Source of the DNA: Chrysomallon squamiferum
Taxonomy: Eukaryota; Mollusca; Gastropoda; Neomphalida; Peltospiridae
Direction: 5' to 3'
Assembly: GCA_012295275.1 (NCBI GenBank)
Contig: CM022672.1
Location: forward strand, 876,443-940,442
DNA: 64,000 nt
Below the pieces are notes generated by a model. The model had not been told where the DNA came from, did not search any database, and worked only from the letters and a program-made list of their open reading frames with translations. This document shows positions 1-29,157 of the stretch, piece by piece. The position numbers were made by a program, and so were the translations under genes. Numbering within the stretch: position 1 is the first letter of the stretch; each line of letters begins with the position of its first letter.

Positions 1-86
1 ATTACAGCAATTCAAACAGGCTGTTCTTGAAACATTTACAACGTTTTGTTTGACAAATCTTTGCCCCCTCCCCCACAGTTGCATTA

Positions 87-131
<45 letters not shown>

Positions 132-1012
132 GTGTTAACAACATGAAAAAGAACAATTAAAAACAAAAAAACAAAACAGGAAAAGAAAACACACCCTCTA
201 TTCAATCTACTTCCATAGGTTTTATAATAACATAATTCAGATAATTCAGTGCAGATATGAATAATGCAACATTTTACACAAATGAATGAATAATTCATAA
301 ACCTCTGTAGAACAGACTGTTTGAATAAGTGTAATAAACCACGTGAGTGTGTGTGTATGTGTGTGTATGGGTGTGTATGTGTGTGTATGGGTGTGTATGT
401 GTATGTGTGTGTGTGTTTGTATATATATATAAAATGTTGTAAAATTATGTTTTCTTATATTAAGCTTGAATTGCTGTATCTTTTAAAAATCGTTTGTTTT
501 CTAATATTATAAATACCGAGAGAGAGACAGAGAGAGACAAATGGACGAAGGATGAAGGATGAATTGGTTTAGGTGCTTGTGTGTGTGTCTATATATATAA
601 CATTTATTTATTATTTTTCATTGATTGTTTGATATTTATTTAATTATTTATTATATATATTTATATATTTTGATTATAGATTTTTTAATATAGTAATCTT
701 AAAGTTATTTTCAAATCATTTTTTATTTCATTGTTTTGATTGTTGACACTTGTCAATGATGAAACTGTTGATCATTTTGTTACTGCTAACATTCAAAGCC
801 ATGTTGTAGAATACAGAGCAATCTATGAGGCAACAAAGAAGGTAAATTGTTATACAGATTTACTCTATTACTTTTAGCCGATATTTGTTAGTTTAGCATT
901 CGCTTTAAGTTTGATAGTTAGTAAGAACTAATCTCTTTTTGTTTGATCTTTCTTTTTTTCCCAAGGTTTTTTTTTTTTTTTTTTTTTTACTGTTGCTGCT
1001 TTCCCCTTGTTT
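1..1012. other. 5' flank of prominin, no gene resolved
   Basis: No convincing coding exon is visible here. The stretch holds a TAA/ATT microsatellite at about 88-130, a GT-rich run at about 345-420 and AT-rich sequence. The missing first exon of the prominin gene, with its signal peptide, should lie here or to the left of the window. A poly-T tract at about 967-988 is the polypyrimidine tract of the acceptor at 1013-1014. Confidence 0.6.
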
Positions 1013-1014
1013 AG

Positions 1015-17862
<16,848 letters not shown>

Positions 17863-18047
17863 GGTATGTGGAAATGTCGTTTATTAATTTCTATCTTGTA
17901 ATACATCACAGTTACGTCATACTATTGTCTATATTTTTCTGAGAATAATAGTGAAAAATAACTAGAGAATAATTATCACTATGAAAATTATTTATTCTAG
18001 TACTAGTATGGTAGGAACACTATATGAATATGTGTAATATGTTCATC

Positions 18048-18048
<1 letters not shown>

Positions 18049-18120
<72 letters not shown>
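18049..18120. repeat. TC dinucleotide array
   Basis: Uninterrupted tc run in the 3' flank of prominin, before a candidate poly(A) signal. Confidence 0.95.
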
Positions 18121-18123
<3 letters not shown>

Positions 18124-18168
18124 ATGTGTGTTTGATTGATGTAAACTGTGTTATATCCCAAAAGTCTA

Positions 18169-18174
18169 AATAAA
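18169..18174 (+). terminator. Candidate poly(A) signal for prominin
   Basis: AATAAA about 310 bp after the prominin stop, followed by a TG-rich stretch. A donor-like gtatgt directly after the stop and an acceptor at about 18470 leave open a spliced 3' UTR with a more distal end. Confidence 0.35.
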
Positions 18175-19600
18175 TGTATTGTAGTGACGTCACAATATAT
18201 TACTGTTCACAAATCAGAGGTCACGTGGTATTCTCAATGTTTCTGTATCTCACGAATAGTGTGACTCGGTTACGACGTATGATTTATTGTTTCTTATGTT
18301 AGCAAAACTTCGTTTCTTCAGTTAACATCACTGATATTGAATGCATTTAGGGTCATTAACAGTAACAACCACACCAGTAACAGAAATTACTCTTATTTTT
18401 GTTATCTTCTAAAACTACATTTACGCACTAATTAAAATATTAAAGCTTGTATTTCTCTTTGTCTTTCAGGTGTCATGACTGTTTTGAAGAAAAACCTTAG
18501 TTTTACTTATTCACATTTTCCACCATTTTTAATATCAGTTTATAGTATTTATTCAAAACAGATCAATTTTCCATTAACGTTTTCTAAGTTTACATTCATA
18601 GCTTTTTCTTTATCTTACATATATTGGTATATTGTTACTGCTTTTGACTGTGCATTTTCTTTAGTATATAATTCGTATTAATTCAGAAAAGAAAAATTTT
18701 CCGTAATGTTTTTCTAATTCTCTTTATCTTACATATATTTGCATATTGTTACTGCTTTTGACTGTGCATTTTCTTTAGTACATTATTATTATTACTGTTT
18801 GGTATTTTATTGTTTTGTTTTATTCGTGTCCTTGGAATTCGTTCCTAAGAACTCTTATTACAGTCATATATTTCTATGTTCAAATAATTTCCACTTGTTT
18901 GTTCATATATTTATTTAGTGTGCCTGTATCTGAATTACTTATTAATACAGGTTTTGAATATTAATAAATAATAATAATAATAATAATAAAGATGAAAGAA
19001 AAAAAATAAATAAATAAGACTGTTAAATAAATAAATACAAAATAAATCAAAACGCTTTTCTCTTGTATTTTAATGTGTAAAATCATCTCGCACTCCCCCT
19101 TCAAATATAACAATTAAAATACAAAAAATTAAATAAAATATAAAAAAACAAAACAAAGAGTATTATTAAATAATAACGTTATTAAATTTTCACAGTTTAA
19201 GTTTATTTAAAAACCAACTTTCTGATCGTTGGCTGATTTTGTATTTTAAATTTTCAAAAGTTAACTTTGCATAGACAACCTAAATGAAACTGAATGTTTT
19301 AAATGTGAATAAGCTCTCAGAAAGAACACTTCGTATATAATATTTTTAACGTCCACGTTTTCTTCAGTGTGAACGTTTCGCGAACACACGTCAGTCTCAA
19401 TTTCACTGGTAGCGGTTAATAAAATGTAAATAATATCTGTCTGTCTGTCTGTCTGTCTCTTTCTTTATATTCCTCAACAAACAAACAAAATTTGAATAAA
19501 TAAAAAAAGTAATTTGGATAATAGATAGTTAAATAGACAAATAAATAATATTTCAGTAAGGCGATTTGGCCGTGTTTGGTTGCATTACGTTACTAATGTC
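18175..19600. other. Convergent intergenic region
   Basis: Lies between the 3' ends of prominin and the lectin gene. A 55-60 bp segment around 18595-18660 recurs at about 18712-18778 (catatattggtatattgtta against catatatttgcatattgtta), a small tandem duplication. The rest is AT-rich with short TAA and TAAA runs. No gene is seen. Confidence 0.6.
19202..19207 (-). terminator. Candidate poly(A) signal for the lectin gene
   Basis: AATAAA on the minus strand, about 400 bp after the stop at 19605-19607. It is the first clear hexamer I find in that direction. Confidence 0.3.
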
Positions 19601-19604
19601 TGTA

Positions 19605-22600
19605 CTAGGGAGCAGGTCCCACTGTATTCTTAGCAGTTTTACTTTGTAGATGTCTTTGTAGAATAATGTACGGAATCTCGCCAAATCCCGAGTGTTTGCC
19701 ACTTTGTTGTCTGTTAATCTGAGACTGCCGTTTTACACTTTCACATTTATTTCTGAATCGTTCCAAGGGAGGTAATGTATTACCTTTGACAGGAGGCGTC
19801 AGCGACAAAACTTTGTCACCTTTCACAAGGGGAGGTAATGCTTCCTTTTTAACTGGTGGTGTAGCTGACAAAGCTTTGCTACCCTTCATTAGGGGAGGTA
19901 ATCCGTCTCCTTTAACTGGTTGCGTAAGAAGCAAAGCATTTTTGACCTTCATCAGGGGAGGTAATCCTTCCCTTTCAACTTGTGGTGTTAATGGCAAAGC
20001 TTTGCTGCCTTTCTCTGGCGGAGTTAACGCAGTGGTTTTAACTGGCGGCACAGTGGGTAAACCGGGGCTGCTTTCTGTTTGTGTAACGTTATCAAGAGGC
20101 GGTCGAGGAAATGGAGACGAGTTTGATGTTTTTATGTATGTAACGTCAATCAGATCAGGTGCTGGCATTTTTCTCTCACTGAACTTTTTTTTGTACATCA
20201 CCACGACTGCGCTGACAAGGTTGCTAACGTCCAACACGACAAATGGCGTCAACATGATTACCACGATGCCGATTCCAATGCCACCAACAGCAGCAGCCGA
20301 TCGTCTCGAATCGGACGCTGACTTGAATTTCCGTTTGAAAGCAGACGTCGAGTTCTTCACCACCGTCAACTTGTGTACGATCTGCTTCACCTCGTCCAGC
20401 TGCTGCTCCTTTGTTTTGTCCACCACGCAGAAACACCGGCACGTTGACGTACGATTTGATGACGTCGTCACTGAAATATGCCAATGAAACATTGTGATTT
20501 TATTACGCAGACTTCTGATCATAATACGTAAAAGACGATCAAGATACCAAATCATACAACATGCATAAAAATACAACAAACAAGCATAGGTACACAGAAC
20601 AGACACACTAACTAACTAACAGAAAGTTAAATATACCAAGACAAATACTAAGATATATACAAATGGTAAATCATACACACACAGGCACGCAAATATTCTA
20701 ATATGTAACCAAAAACTGCATAATTAGACATGAACGGTCAAACAAATGGCCGGACATACACATAAATATATTATTTTTACCATCTGTTGTTTCAGTTGTT
20801 GTAGCTGTCGTAGTTGCTGGCTCATTCTGTGTGGTTGACATTTCATTAGATGTCCCGCTGGTTACTGACGTTCTGGTAGGAAATGTATATTCTGTGACTG
20901 TGAATGAATGAATTTTTAATTAGTTTTATTTGTTATTTTTAATAACGAAAGCATTTGATCTAGGACACCCATTCCTCATTATTAATTAACTGCAAGAAAT
21001 GTATGATTTTCCTGTAAACAAGCATATGGTAACATTTATACACCTCTTTTGAGAGCAGCTGGAACGGGATATGACTATTGGCAGTATATTTTGAATGATA
21101 ATGATGTTAAAGTATGTTATCGTGTGATTAATTCACTTTACTACGAGATTTGTTTAAAATAGAAATCTGTAAAGGAGTAGACACAAACGTAAATGCGTTA
21201 CAAACGTACCGTTTTCAGTAGATGGTGCCTTGAAGGTAGATGTTAGTTCTGATGCAGTACTCGTAGTGGTGGGGTTATCAAACGTTGTATCTTGTACTGT
21301 CTCAGTAGACGATGATGTCGAGTCGCTTGTTAAGTATGTTGTTGTACTTTCATCAGCTGTTGATGTAGTAGCTGCTTCTGTTGGATGTCTGACGTCATAA
21401 TTTTCTGACGTAGTTTCATCAACTGTGTTTGAGGAAGTGCTTGTTATTTCCGCTGATGTTGTGGCAGGTGTTGATTTTCTAGGAAATTTCAGGTCTGAGA
21501 CTTTCGTTGAGACCGTAACGTCAGACTTCTTATTGTCTTTTGTTATTGTCGTTGCTGACGTGGTGGACGTCGTTGAAAAGTCACGAGTTGCGTGAGAAGT
21601 CAGCTCTGAATCACTCAGGTCTTTTGACAACAGCGGTCCTGAGAAGTAACCTTCACTCGACTTGTCCGGCGACCGTTCTGATGTAGCTGGAATATCTGTT
21701 GACGTCGTTGTTGCTGTCGTTATCGATGTAGTTGAGGTAGATGTATCTGGCGTAGATGTTGTAGTTGCTGTTGTCGTTGTTGAAGGTGTTGTCGTGGTAG
21801 TTGTTACGGTTGTTGGAGTCGTTCTTGCTGTTGTCGTCGTTGTTGTCGGGGTAGTTGTGGTCGTAGTTGTTGTTGGGGTAGTTGTTGTCGTAGTCGGTGT
21901 AGTAGTGGTCGTAGTCGGCGTCGTAGTTGAGGTTGTCGTTGGTGAAAAACATTCTGGTTTCGGGAAGGGCGACCAGTTTTGTGACATTAGGGCCGTCATG
22001 TTTATGGATACTGAAATGTGAAATTAACTTTATTAATTATTTAGTTTTTCAAAATAAAAATGATTGTTGAAGAAGAAGGAGAAAGATGATGACGATGATG
22101 ATCATGATGTGATGACCATGATAATATAATAATAATATGATAGAAGTTTAAAAAAAAAAAAAAAAAAAAACTAATTAAATTATCACAAAAGAAAGAAAAA
22201 AAAAAATCAAATTCATAAATAATTAACTGTAATAACGAACAAAGTATCTGTATACCTTTAAAACATTTCTTTACCATCAGCAGTGACCCCATGTCGTGTA
22301 CGATGTCGTAGCTGTATTCATCTTGCAAAGCAAACAGATTGTCGGACAGAAACACCGTGCACAGTTTGTCGTTGTACACAACAGCCCAGCAGCGATATCG
22401 TCTCACGACAACGTTGAGGCAAAATACGGAACAGCGATGAGGCGAACTGTGTTTACTTTTTACTATCGTCGTCGTCGAGGATGTGTTTGAGACCTTCAAA
22501 GTAACGTCAGCCATTTCTTCCATCCAGCAGTCTAAGGTGAAACACAAACAAATTAATATGATGTCGGTATATGACTTGAATATGTATTTGTGTGTATGTG

Positions 22601-25136
22601 TGTATGTGTACGTGTACATATTTGTATATGTATGTATTTGTACGTGTATATATTTGTGTATATGTACGTGAATATATGTGTGCGTGTATCAATTTCAGTC
22701 TATGTGTACGTATATATTTTTGTGTACGTGTATATATTTTGTGTATATGTACGTGTATATATACGTGTATGTATTTTGTGTGTGTATATATTGTGTGTAT
22801 GTATATGTTTGTACGTATATACTTGTTGTACGTGTGTATATGTACGTGTATATATTTGTATATATTTGTATATATTGTGTGTGTGTATGTATTTGTACGT
22901 GTATATATTTGTAGTACGTGTATATATTGTGTATGTGCATGTATTTTTTGTATATGTTTTTGTGTGTACGTGTATATATTTGTGTGTTTTGTGTGTATGT
23001 GTAAAGTAAAAACATTAACCTATTGTTTTCTCACACACAAATGGATACTGAGATGCACAGTTGTTTGTCTTCCACCAAAAGTGACATTCTGTCTCGCCGT
23101 ATGGCACCATGAAGTCGGCGTGGATGCAGTAGTCGTGTAGTTGGTTGTTCGGTTCCTTGGGGTGGTAAAACACGTACCACTGTGTGAAGCTGCCGAGTTG
23201 GTCTCCGTCGTGCCACACGTAGCTGACGTTGACACCTCTGTGACTCGGGTCGTACAGACCTAGCCACAGCTCAGTAGATCTTAGAATAAATTAGCAGTAA
23301 ATAACGAGTGTTACATGTATTCTGTCAAAACACAATATATTCTCATATAACCGACACAATTATTATAAATATCATATAACGTGATTGTTGTTACTAGCAT
23401 TAGTACTAACACACCTATTTTGTTACTACTGTTACTGCAGTTACTACGACTATTACTACAGCTGCTATAACTATTACAACATCTACTACGATTACTACAA
23501 TAACTATTACTGAAACTACCACCACTGCGACTACAACTATTACTATCTACAATTCCTCCTCCTACTACTACTAAAACAACTGTTACAACTACTACTACTA
23601 CTGCAACTACTACTGCTACTAGTTCGATTATTCGAGGAAGAGCTAGAACGAAAAAGCAGTACAAGTACAGACAACACAGAAACAAATTAATATTGTTACA
23701 GCGTAGCGTTCCACGGTTCCATGTTCATCAGTGTTTCCAGGACGTTGCGATCGGCAATGTTTTTCATCATAAGCAGACGTGAGCCACTCCGTCGACACAC
23801 GCAAGCAGCGTCATTCCACGTCAGCTGCGTAGTGTATCCAGTCAGCTGCAAACCACGTTGTACTGACGTCGTTAATTCTGGAATAGACAATAAATGGACG
23901 ACTGAATGAATGAATGAACGAATGAATTGACGACTGAATGAATTAATGAATATTCTTAGGGACAGGTTTTTGCATTTCTAATTTTAGCAGTTTTTAGATG
24001 GTTGATGTAGAAGGCTAAACACGCTGCAATATCCATGTGTACGTTTAATTTTTAGCAGACAGTGGAAAAGGACACTACATACCAGTATTTTTGATAAATC
24101 AGCTAGGAGATAGTGATTTCAGTGTGAAATCGTAATGACTGATTCAGTTACTCGAGTGACCCGCTATGAGTTGTAGCTTGCTGCTGTAAATAGCAATGAC
24201 AACATAACCTCCGCTTCAGACCAGCGTAATAATGTTTAATTAATAAGAAAGCGTACTGAAATAAATGTATTTTGTTTTCCCCTGGATTAACCCTCCAACA
24301 CGAACATAATAAATATATTAACAAGTTAAATTAAAGCTGGATTTAGACACTCTGGAATTCTGTCTTGGCTGAAATCCCGGTTTAATGACTGTTAGCACAG
24401 AAATAAAACTGATTTCTCAAATGGTCTTCTGTCTTTAGTATGGAGTCAGATTTCAGAAAAGACACATGACATGACCTTTGATGATTAGTCCCTGGGCACT
24501 GGCCAGACCGGGAAATAAGAGTCAGTGAGTGTAATATGTTTTATTAATACTGATGAAATCTGAGATAACTGCTGAGTCTCAGTTGGTTACTCTCATCGAT
24601 TAACTTTTCTTAATAAAGTTAAAAAAAAAAAGTTATTTACGTGATGTATCTAATTAAAACATGGTAGTCTACGTCACTTGTTATCATTACACCATCCACG
24701 ACGATATTTTCTGACTTGCAGCTCTCTTAGTGAGATCTGGAGAACAGGAAAATAAACACACTGGAAAGTAAAATGTCGGGGAAATGTGGGGGTTTTGTGT
24801 TGTTGTTTTTGTTTTGTTTTATTGAAAACGACCCAATCCAGTATGCGTTTTGAAGTTTACATCTGAAAAAAGGCTAAATTAATTAAATCAGGTACAATAC
24901 CATAACCAGAGTGCAGATGTAGGAGACAGAAAATTTGCTAAAAATCATAAAATCTGATGACAATTCATTGTTACAGAAATCTTTACACGAAGACATCCCT
25001 AGCTCAATTTAATCAGTTTATATTGCAGGTTAAAATTTCATGTTCTTGACATAATTATTTCATTGGGAAGAAGCACGCTACATGCTTTCTTACACATACA
25101 CACTCACTCACACACACACACACATACACACTCACT

Positions 25137-25213
<77 letters not shown>

Positions 25214-25531
25214 TCAGACACGTGCCGTTGGCATTGTTGGTCTGGGAGACTGTTTGAAGAGAGAGTATATTTTGTTAATTAAAGATGAGTGAAATAGATA
25301 ATGTGTTAATTAAACAGCTTGTCGTCCAAAAAGGTAAAATCTCACTACGGATCAGGTTTTGTGTAGACACACGCAACTTGATATGCACCGTATCACGAGC
25401 AGACACTGAGTCTACGTTAGAGAAATCAGAACTCAATAATTGATTACCTCAGCAAACTCGTCTTGTTTACTTTCAAACAAACGTGCTTCACATAACTTAC
25501 TTTCTGGTCGAACACGGATGAAAAGACGAAC

Positions 25532-25574
<43 letters not shown>

Positions 25575-26841
25575 TATGAAATAAAATAAAATAAAATGAA
25601 TAAAGAAAAAACAAAAACATGACAGGATGAACTTCAGTGCTCAGATTGCAGATACGAAGCATGGTGAATCGCAGTATCAAGTCTCCTTGCTATAAACATT
25701 GTGTATCCCACTAAAACTTAACTAAATGTTCTGTTTGTTCTGTTTTGTTCTGTTTATGGCAAGCTGTAACAGATAAACTGATGCTACTATAGAACGGAAT
25801 GGATTTGTGTTTTGTCTCTGACATCTTTCATTGTAGTAGGAAACGTAGTTAGTTATCTACACATTCATTTATTAGATTATTATTATTGTTATTAGTAGTA
25901 GTAGTGGTTGTCGTTTTGTTGTTGCTGTTGTTGTTGTTATGGTTGCTGCTATTTCACTGCTATTCTTTTTCCAGAACTTTTTCATTTATTCAAGATTGAT
26001 ATATTTACTTATTTACTTATTTATTTATTTATTTGTTTGTTTGTTTTTATTATACAAGTAGTTGTATTTACAATGTTGATTCTGTTTAATGTTAATGGCT
26101 AAGAAAAGTTTTTTCTGTATGAAAGTCTTGCAGTTTCTGTTCTCTACATATTCGATGTGATCATCAGTTTTAGGTAAATATTTATATAAAGGCTGTTCTG
26201 CTGTGATTATTAAAAGTAACTTTAGTGTGAGTACTGGGGTTTCAGCTTGCACACGGTGGTTACAAAATACCACAACTGAGAAGTACCAACCATTAACAAA
26301 CACGTGTTCACTAAGCATTTAGTGATTAACTCTTTAGTAAATATCACACATTAACACATTATTGTCACGTTTTTCAAAGTGAATAGTAGAAATCAGAAAC
26401 TGAAAAGAACGGGGTTACGTGTACAAGACTGGCACGATTAGTTCAGTTTTATCAAGAAATTAAATTTATTAAGCTGATCTAACAGTATTATCATGTGTTT
26501 CCGTGGGCAGAATTATTAAAGAAAATATTTTTAATTATACGAATATACACACGCACACACACAAAATAAATATAGATCAAAAGTGAGCTCTTTATTTGAT
26601 TAGTTTCTAATACTGAATAACATTTACATAAATTTCACCTCTTTGTATATGACTCTTTGTTGTCAGCTTATTTTTACGATTTCCACTTGTATAGACTGAA
26701 GACTTACGTTACAAGTAGCTCAGTTATAATTCCTTATACGCTGAATTGTTTCAAATTAGAAGATAAAACTTTCACTCTAAAACAAGATAAACACTTACCC
26801 ATTACCACCGCCAGAAGTACTGCATGTTTCCATGGTAGCAT
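19605..26841 (-). CDS. Membrane C-type lectin with PAN-like domain, Thr-rich stalk and repeat tail
   Basis: Coding exons in order: 26841-26799, 23877-23700, 23279-23020, 22531-22256, 22010-21210, 20897-20781, 20470-19605. They sum to 2541 nt, 846 residues, with all phases consistent. Residues 1-14 are a short signal peptide (MLPWKHAVLLAVVM). Residues 15-157 are a C-type lectin domain with LTWNDAAC, WLGLYD, the sugar-site motif E116-P117-N118 and a PFVCE end. Residues 162-252 resemble a PAN/apple domain (C-x3-C-x9-C-W-A-V-V-Y-x4-C). Residues 253-558 are Ser/Thr-rich, a likely O-glycosylated stalk. C569-x-C571-x-C573 precedes a Lys-rich segment and a membrane span near 620-640. The tail (652-846) has four to five copies of a unit of about 20 residues around LTPPVKxxxLPPL. 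By family, a cell-surface carbohydrate-binding receptor, perhaps in recognition or adhesion; ligand unknown. The donor at 22255 (AAAG|gtatac) was chosen because it keeps the phase. Confidence 0.88.
22080..22240. repeat. GAT/TAA tracts and poly-A, lectin intron
   Basis: Simple sequence between lectin exons: gatgat triplets, aataat and a run of A at 22150-22169. No coding content. Confidence 0.7.
22565..23012. repeat. GT/TA-rich tract with recurring tacgtgtatata
   Basis: Fills the lectin intron between exons 23279-23020 and 22531-22256. Recurring tgtacgtgtatatatttgtg words make Cys/Val/Tyr-rich open frames on both strands, all rejected as genes. Confidence 0.9.
23390..23640. repeat. ACT/GCA trinucleotide tract
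   Basis: Degenerate triplets in the intron that interrupts the lectin domain, between exons 23877-23700 and 23279-23020. Confidence 0.8.
23878..26798 (-). other. First coding intron of the lectin gene
   Basis: A 2.9-kb intron separates the signal-peptide exon from the lectin domain. It holds a CA array at about 25095-25212, a poly-A run at about 25533-25570, short GTT and TTTA repeats near 25890-26045 and otherwise unremarkable AT-rich sequence. No further exon is convincing. Confidence 0.7.
25095..25212. repeat. CA dinucleotide array
   Basis: Near-perfect ac repeat with a few ctca interruptions at its left end. Confidence 0.95.
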
Positions 26842-26924
26842 TCTGTAATAAAATATAATATACTTTAAGTTGTTTAAACTTGAAACACTGTAGTTATCAA
26901 CCAAACACCATTTACAAACACATT

Positions 26925-26928
<4 letters not shown>

Positions 26929-27016
<88 letters not shown>

Positions 27017-27150
27017 GAGACAGAGAGACACAGAGAGACAGAGAGACAGAGAGATAGAGAGACAGAGAGAGATACAGAGAGAGAGAAAGAGAGAGAGAAA
27101 GAGAGACAGAGAAAGAGAGAGACAGAGAAAGAGACAGAGAGAGAGAGAAA
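26929..27150. repeat. GA array with degenerate GACA and GAAA border
   Basis: Perfect ga repeat to about 27007, then interrupted gagaca and gagaaa units. Lies in the 5' region of the lectin gene, 90 bp upstream of its signal-peptide exon. Confidence 0.95.
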
Positions 27151-27555
27151 ATTTTAATCATCTAAAAGTGCTAATGCAAATATAATTAAACAGTTTACCT
27201 TTCAAAATAACGCTCAGTAGTTCAAGGTATAAATATTTCTGATCACGAATTGAATTAAATATAATTTAACTGTTTTAAAAAATTATTTTAATATTGATAT
27301 AAAAATGTTAACTCTCAGTTTAATTACTAATATAATTATTTTAATAAAACAATCAATATTACAAAGATAGTTTCTAACATATTTATATATATATAAATTG
27401 ACAATTACGAAACTCACTCTAAAAAGAAAGTTACCTTAATTCATAATTGATTAAAGCAAGACAAACCTGGTGCTCACTGAATCGATGTTGTTGTTTAATA
27501 ACACAGAATCTTCACTGATCTGGTATCACAGACGTTCTCTTTTTCACAAACTCAC

Positions 27556-27620
27556 CTTTGATGCAGTGAGAAATTGGCCTTTGATTTGCTACAGTTTAAT
27601 CGATACAGGTAATAACAACG
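27556..27620 (-). other. Possible non-coding first exon of the lectin gene
   Basis: The signal-peptide exon has an acceptor (tattacag) one base before its ATG, so an upstream untranslated exon is required. The best donor on the minus strand is CATCAAAG|gtgagttt at 27555. A weaker one (CACCAG|gtttgt) lies near 27468. The upstream end of the exon cannot be set. Confidence 0.3.
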
Positions 27621-27734
27621 TGACAGGTATAGAGTAATGAAAATATAATGATACAGGTATGAGTTACAGGTAGCAAATAAGCAGATTATGTAATGATAAT
27701 ATAGGTAATACATTTTTTTTCACTTTCCTTATCT

Positions 27735-27738
27735 TTTT

Positions 27739-27790
<52 letters not shown>

Positions 27791-27900
27791 CCCTCCCTCC
27801 TTTCCCTCCCTCTTTTTTCTTCTTCTTTCTTTCTGTCTCTCTATCTTTCTGTCAGTTTCTCTGTTTGTGTCTGTTTCAGTTTTTCTATCTGTGTTTATGC
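27735..27900. repeat. TC array and pyrimidine-rich border
   Basis: ct repeat at about 27743-27786, followed by ctccctcc, ttcttt and ctgtct blocks. It is strongly pyrimidine-biased on the plus strand. Confidence 0.9.
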
Positions 27901-27946
27901 TTGTGATATCTGCACTTTTGATCATACAGTTATGATGTATCAGCAA

Positions 27947-28066
27947 TAATAACACAACATCACTGGCTTTCAGCACGACGTCGTCAACGTCATGACCTGC
28001 TTCAACCAGCATGTCGATCATGAACGTCGTTGACTGGGTTAATTCAACTTGACAAACACGTCCGTC
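27947..28066 (-). other. Unrecognised exon-like coding fragment
   Basis: After an acceptor-like cgttttag, the minus strand reads DGRVCQVELTQSTTFMIDML and continues with VEAGHDVDDVVLKASD in ordinary-looking codons. The reading then runs into low-complexity sequence. The 3' boundary is uncertain: the only nearby donor, GAT|gttgtg, is weak. I do not recognise the family. It could be an exon of an unresolved gene or a relic. Confidence 0.3.
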
Positions 28067-28408
28067 CTAAAACGACGTGTGTCTGTCACATTCATTTTTA
28101 AAAATCTTCACACACGTATTTCTCTTGGGATTAAGCATTTATCATTCAGTTCAGACAATGGATACTTTTATTATTTATTAGAAAGACACTATCTGTGACG
28201 AGTAATTAGACAACATTCCATGACTTTGTGTATACATTTTTTAAAAAGAAATTAAATAATCATTGAAATTGTAATTACATTAACCGCAACTTCAATATGT
28301 TTTTTGGGTGTACTATGCAAATAGTCTTAATATATTTTTATTAATTCTAGTTTTTCTTTCTAAGAGCTGATTTTACTTTTAATAAATTAATAATAAAATA
28401 GCTTAAAA

Positions 28409-28557
28409 ATATCTAATAATAATAATAATTATTATTAGTAGTAGTAGTAGTAGTAGTATTATAATTATTATTATTATTAGTAGTAGTAGTATTATAATTA
28501 TTATTATTAGTAGTAGTAGTAGTAGTATTATAATTATAATTATTATTATTATCATCA

Positions 28558-28613
<56 letters not shown>

Positions 28614-28616
28614 GTA
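28409..28616. repeat. ATT/AGT trinucleotide tract
   Basis: Alternating blocks of tta and agt triplets ending in a long att run. Poly-Ile/Leu and poly-Asn translations come from it. Confidence 0.93.
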
Positions 28617-28873
28617 AATAATACCAAACCCTTGACATATAGAAAACGTTACTACAGAAAATTTTGTACACGTGATTTTGAGCCACCAGAAGCACATTTA
28701 AAATAAAATATTCTCTGTTAGAAAGAATCAACGTCAGTTATGTAAATTATATAATAATACTTCATTTTTTTATTTCGTTATTCATTCACTGAAATATTTA
28801 ATTTTATTTTGTTATATATATTCTTCTTTTTTTTTTTTTTTTTTTTTTTTGTTACGAGTCCCCAGTCAAAACA

Positions 28874-29072
28874 TCAACAACTTTTTGATTTTTCAAGAGA
28901 ACTGAGAGTTACGTCTTCTTCTTTAGCATTCTCGTCCCGTTTACGCATGCGTAACATGATGTCGAACACGGACGATTTCTCGAATTCGCTAGCTTCGGCT
29001 GATGTCATAGGTCCGCCTTGGTGTGTCAGGGTCATTTTACTTGCGGGAGATAACTCTGTAATATATATATAT

Positions 29073-29157
<85 letters not shown>

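Noticed and set aside
756-809. Short ATG frame reading MMKLLIILLLLTFKAML, signal-peptide-like, upstream of prominin
   Set aside because: It meets a stop, and none of the donors within it gives the phase needed to join exon 1015-1191.
939-1014. Apparent signal peptide (Phe/Leu run) in frame with prominin exon 1015-1191
   Set aside because: It starts with TTG, not ATG, and consists of a poly-T tract ending in ttgtttag, which is a normal 3' splice site.
21662-22021. 119-codon Val-rich open frame on the plus strand
   Set aside because: It is the antisense of the Thr-coding stalk exon of the lectin gene.
22590-23140. Cys/Val/Tyr-rich open frames on the plus strand
   Set aside because: They are translations of the GT/TA-rich intron tract and run antisense into a lectin-domain exon.
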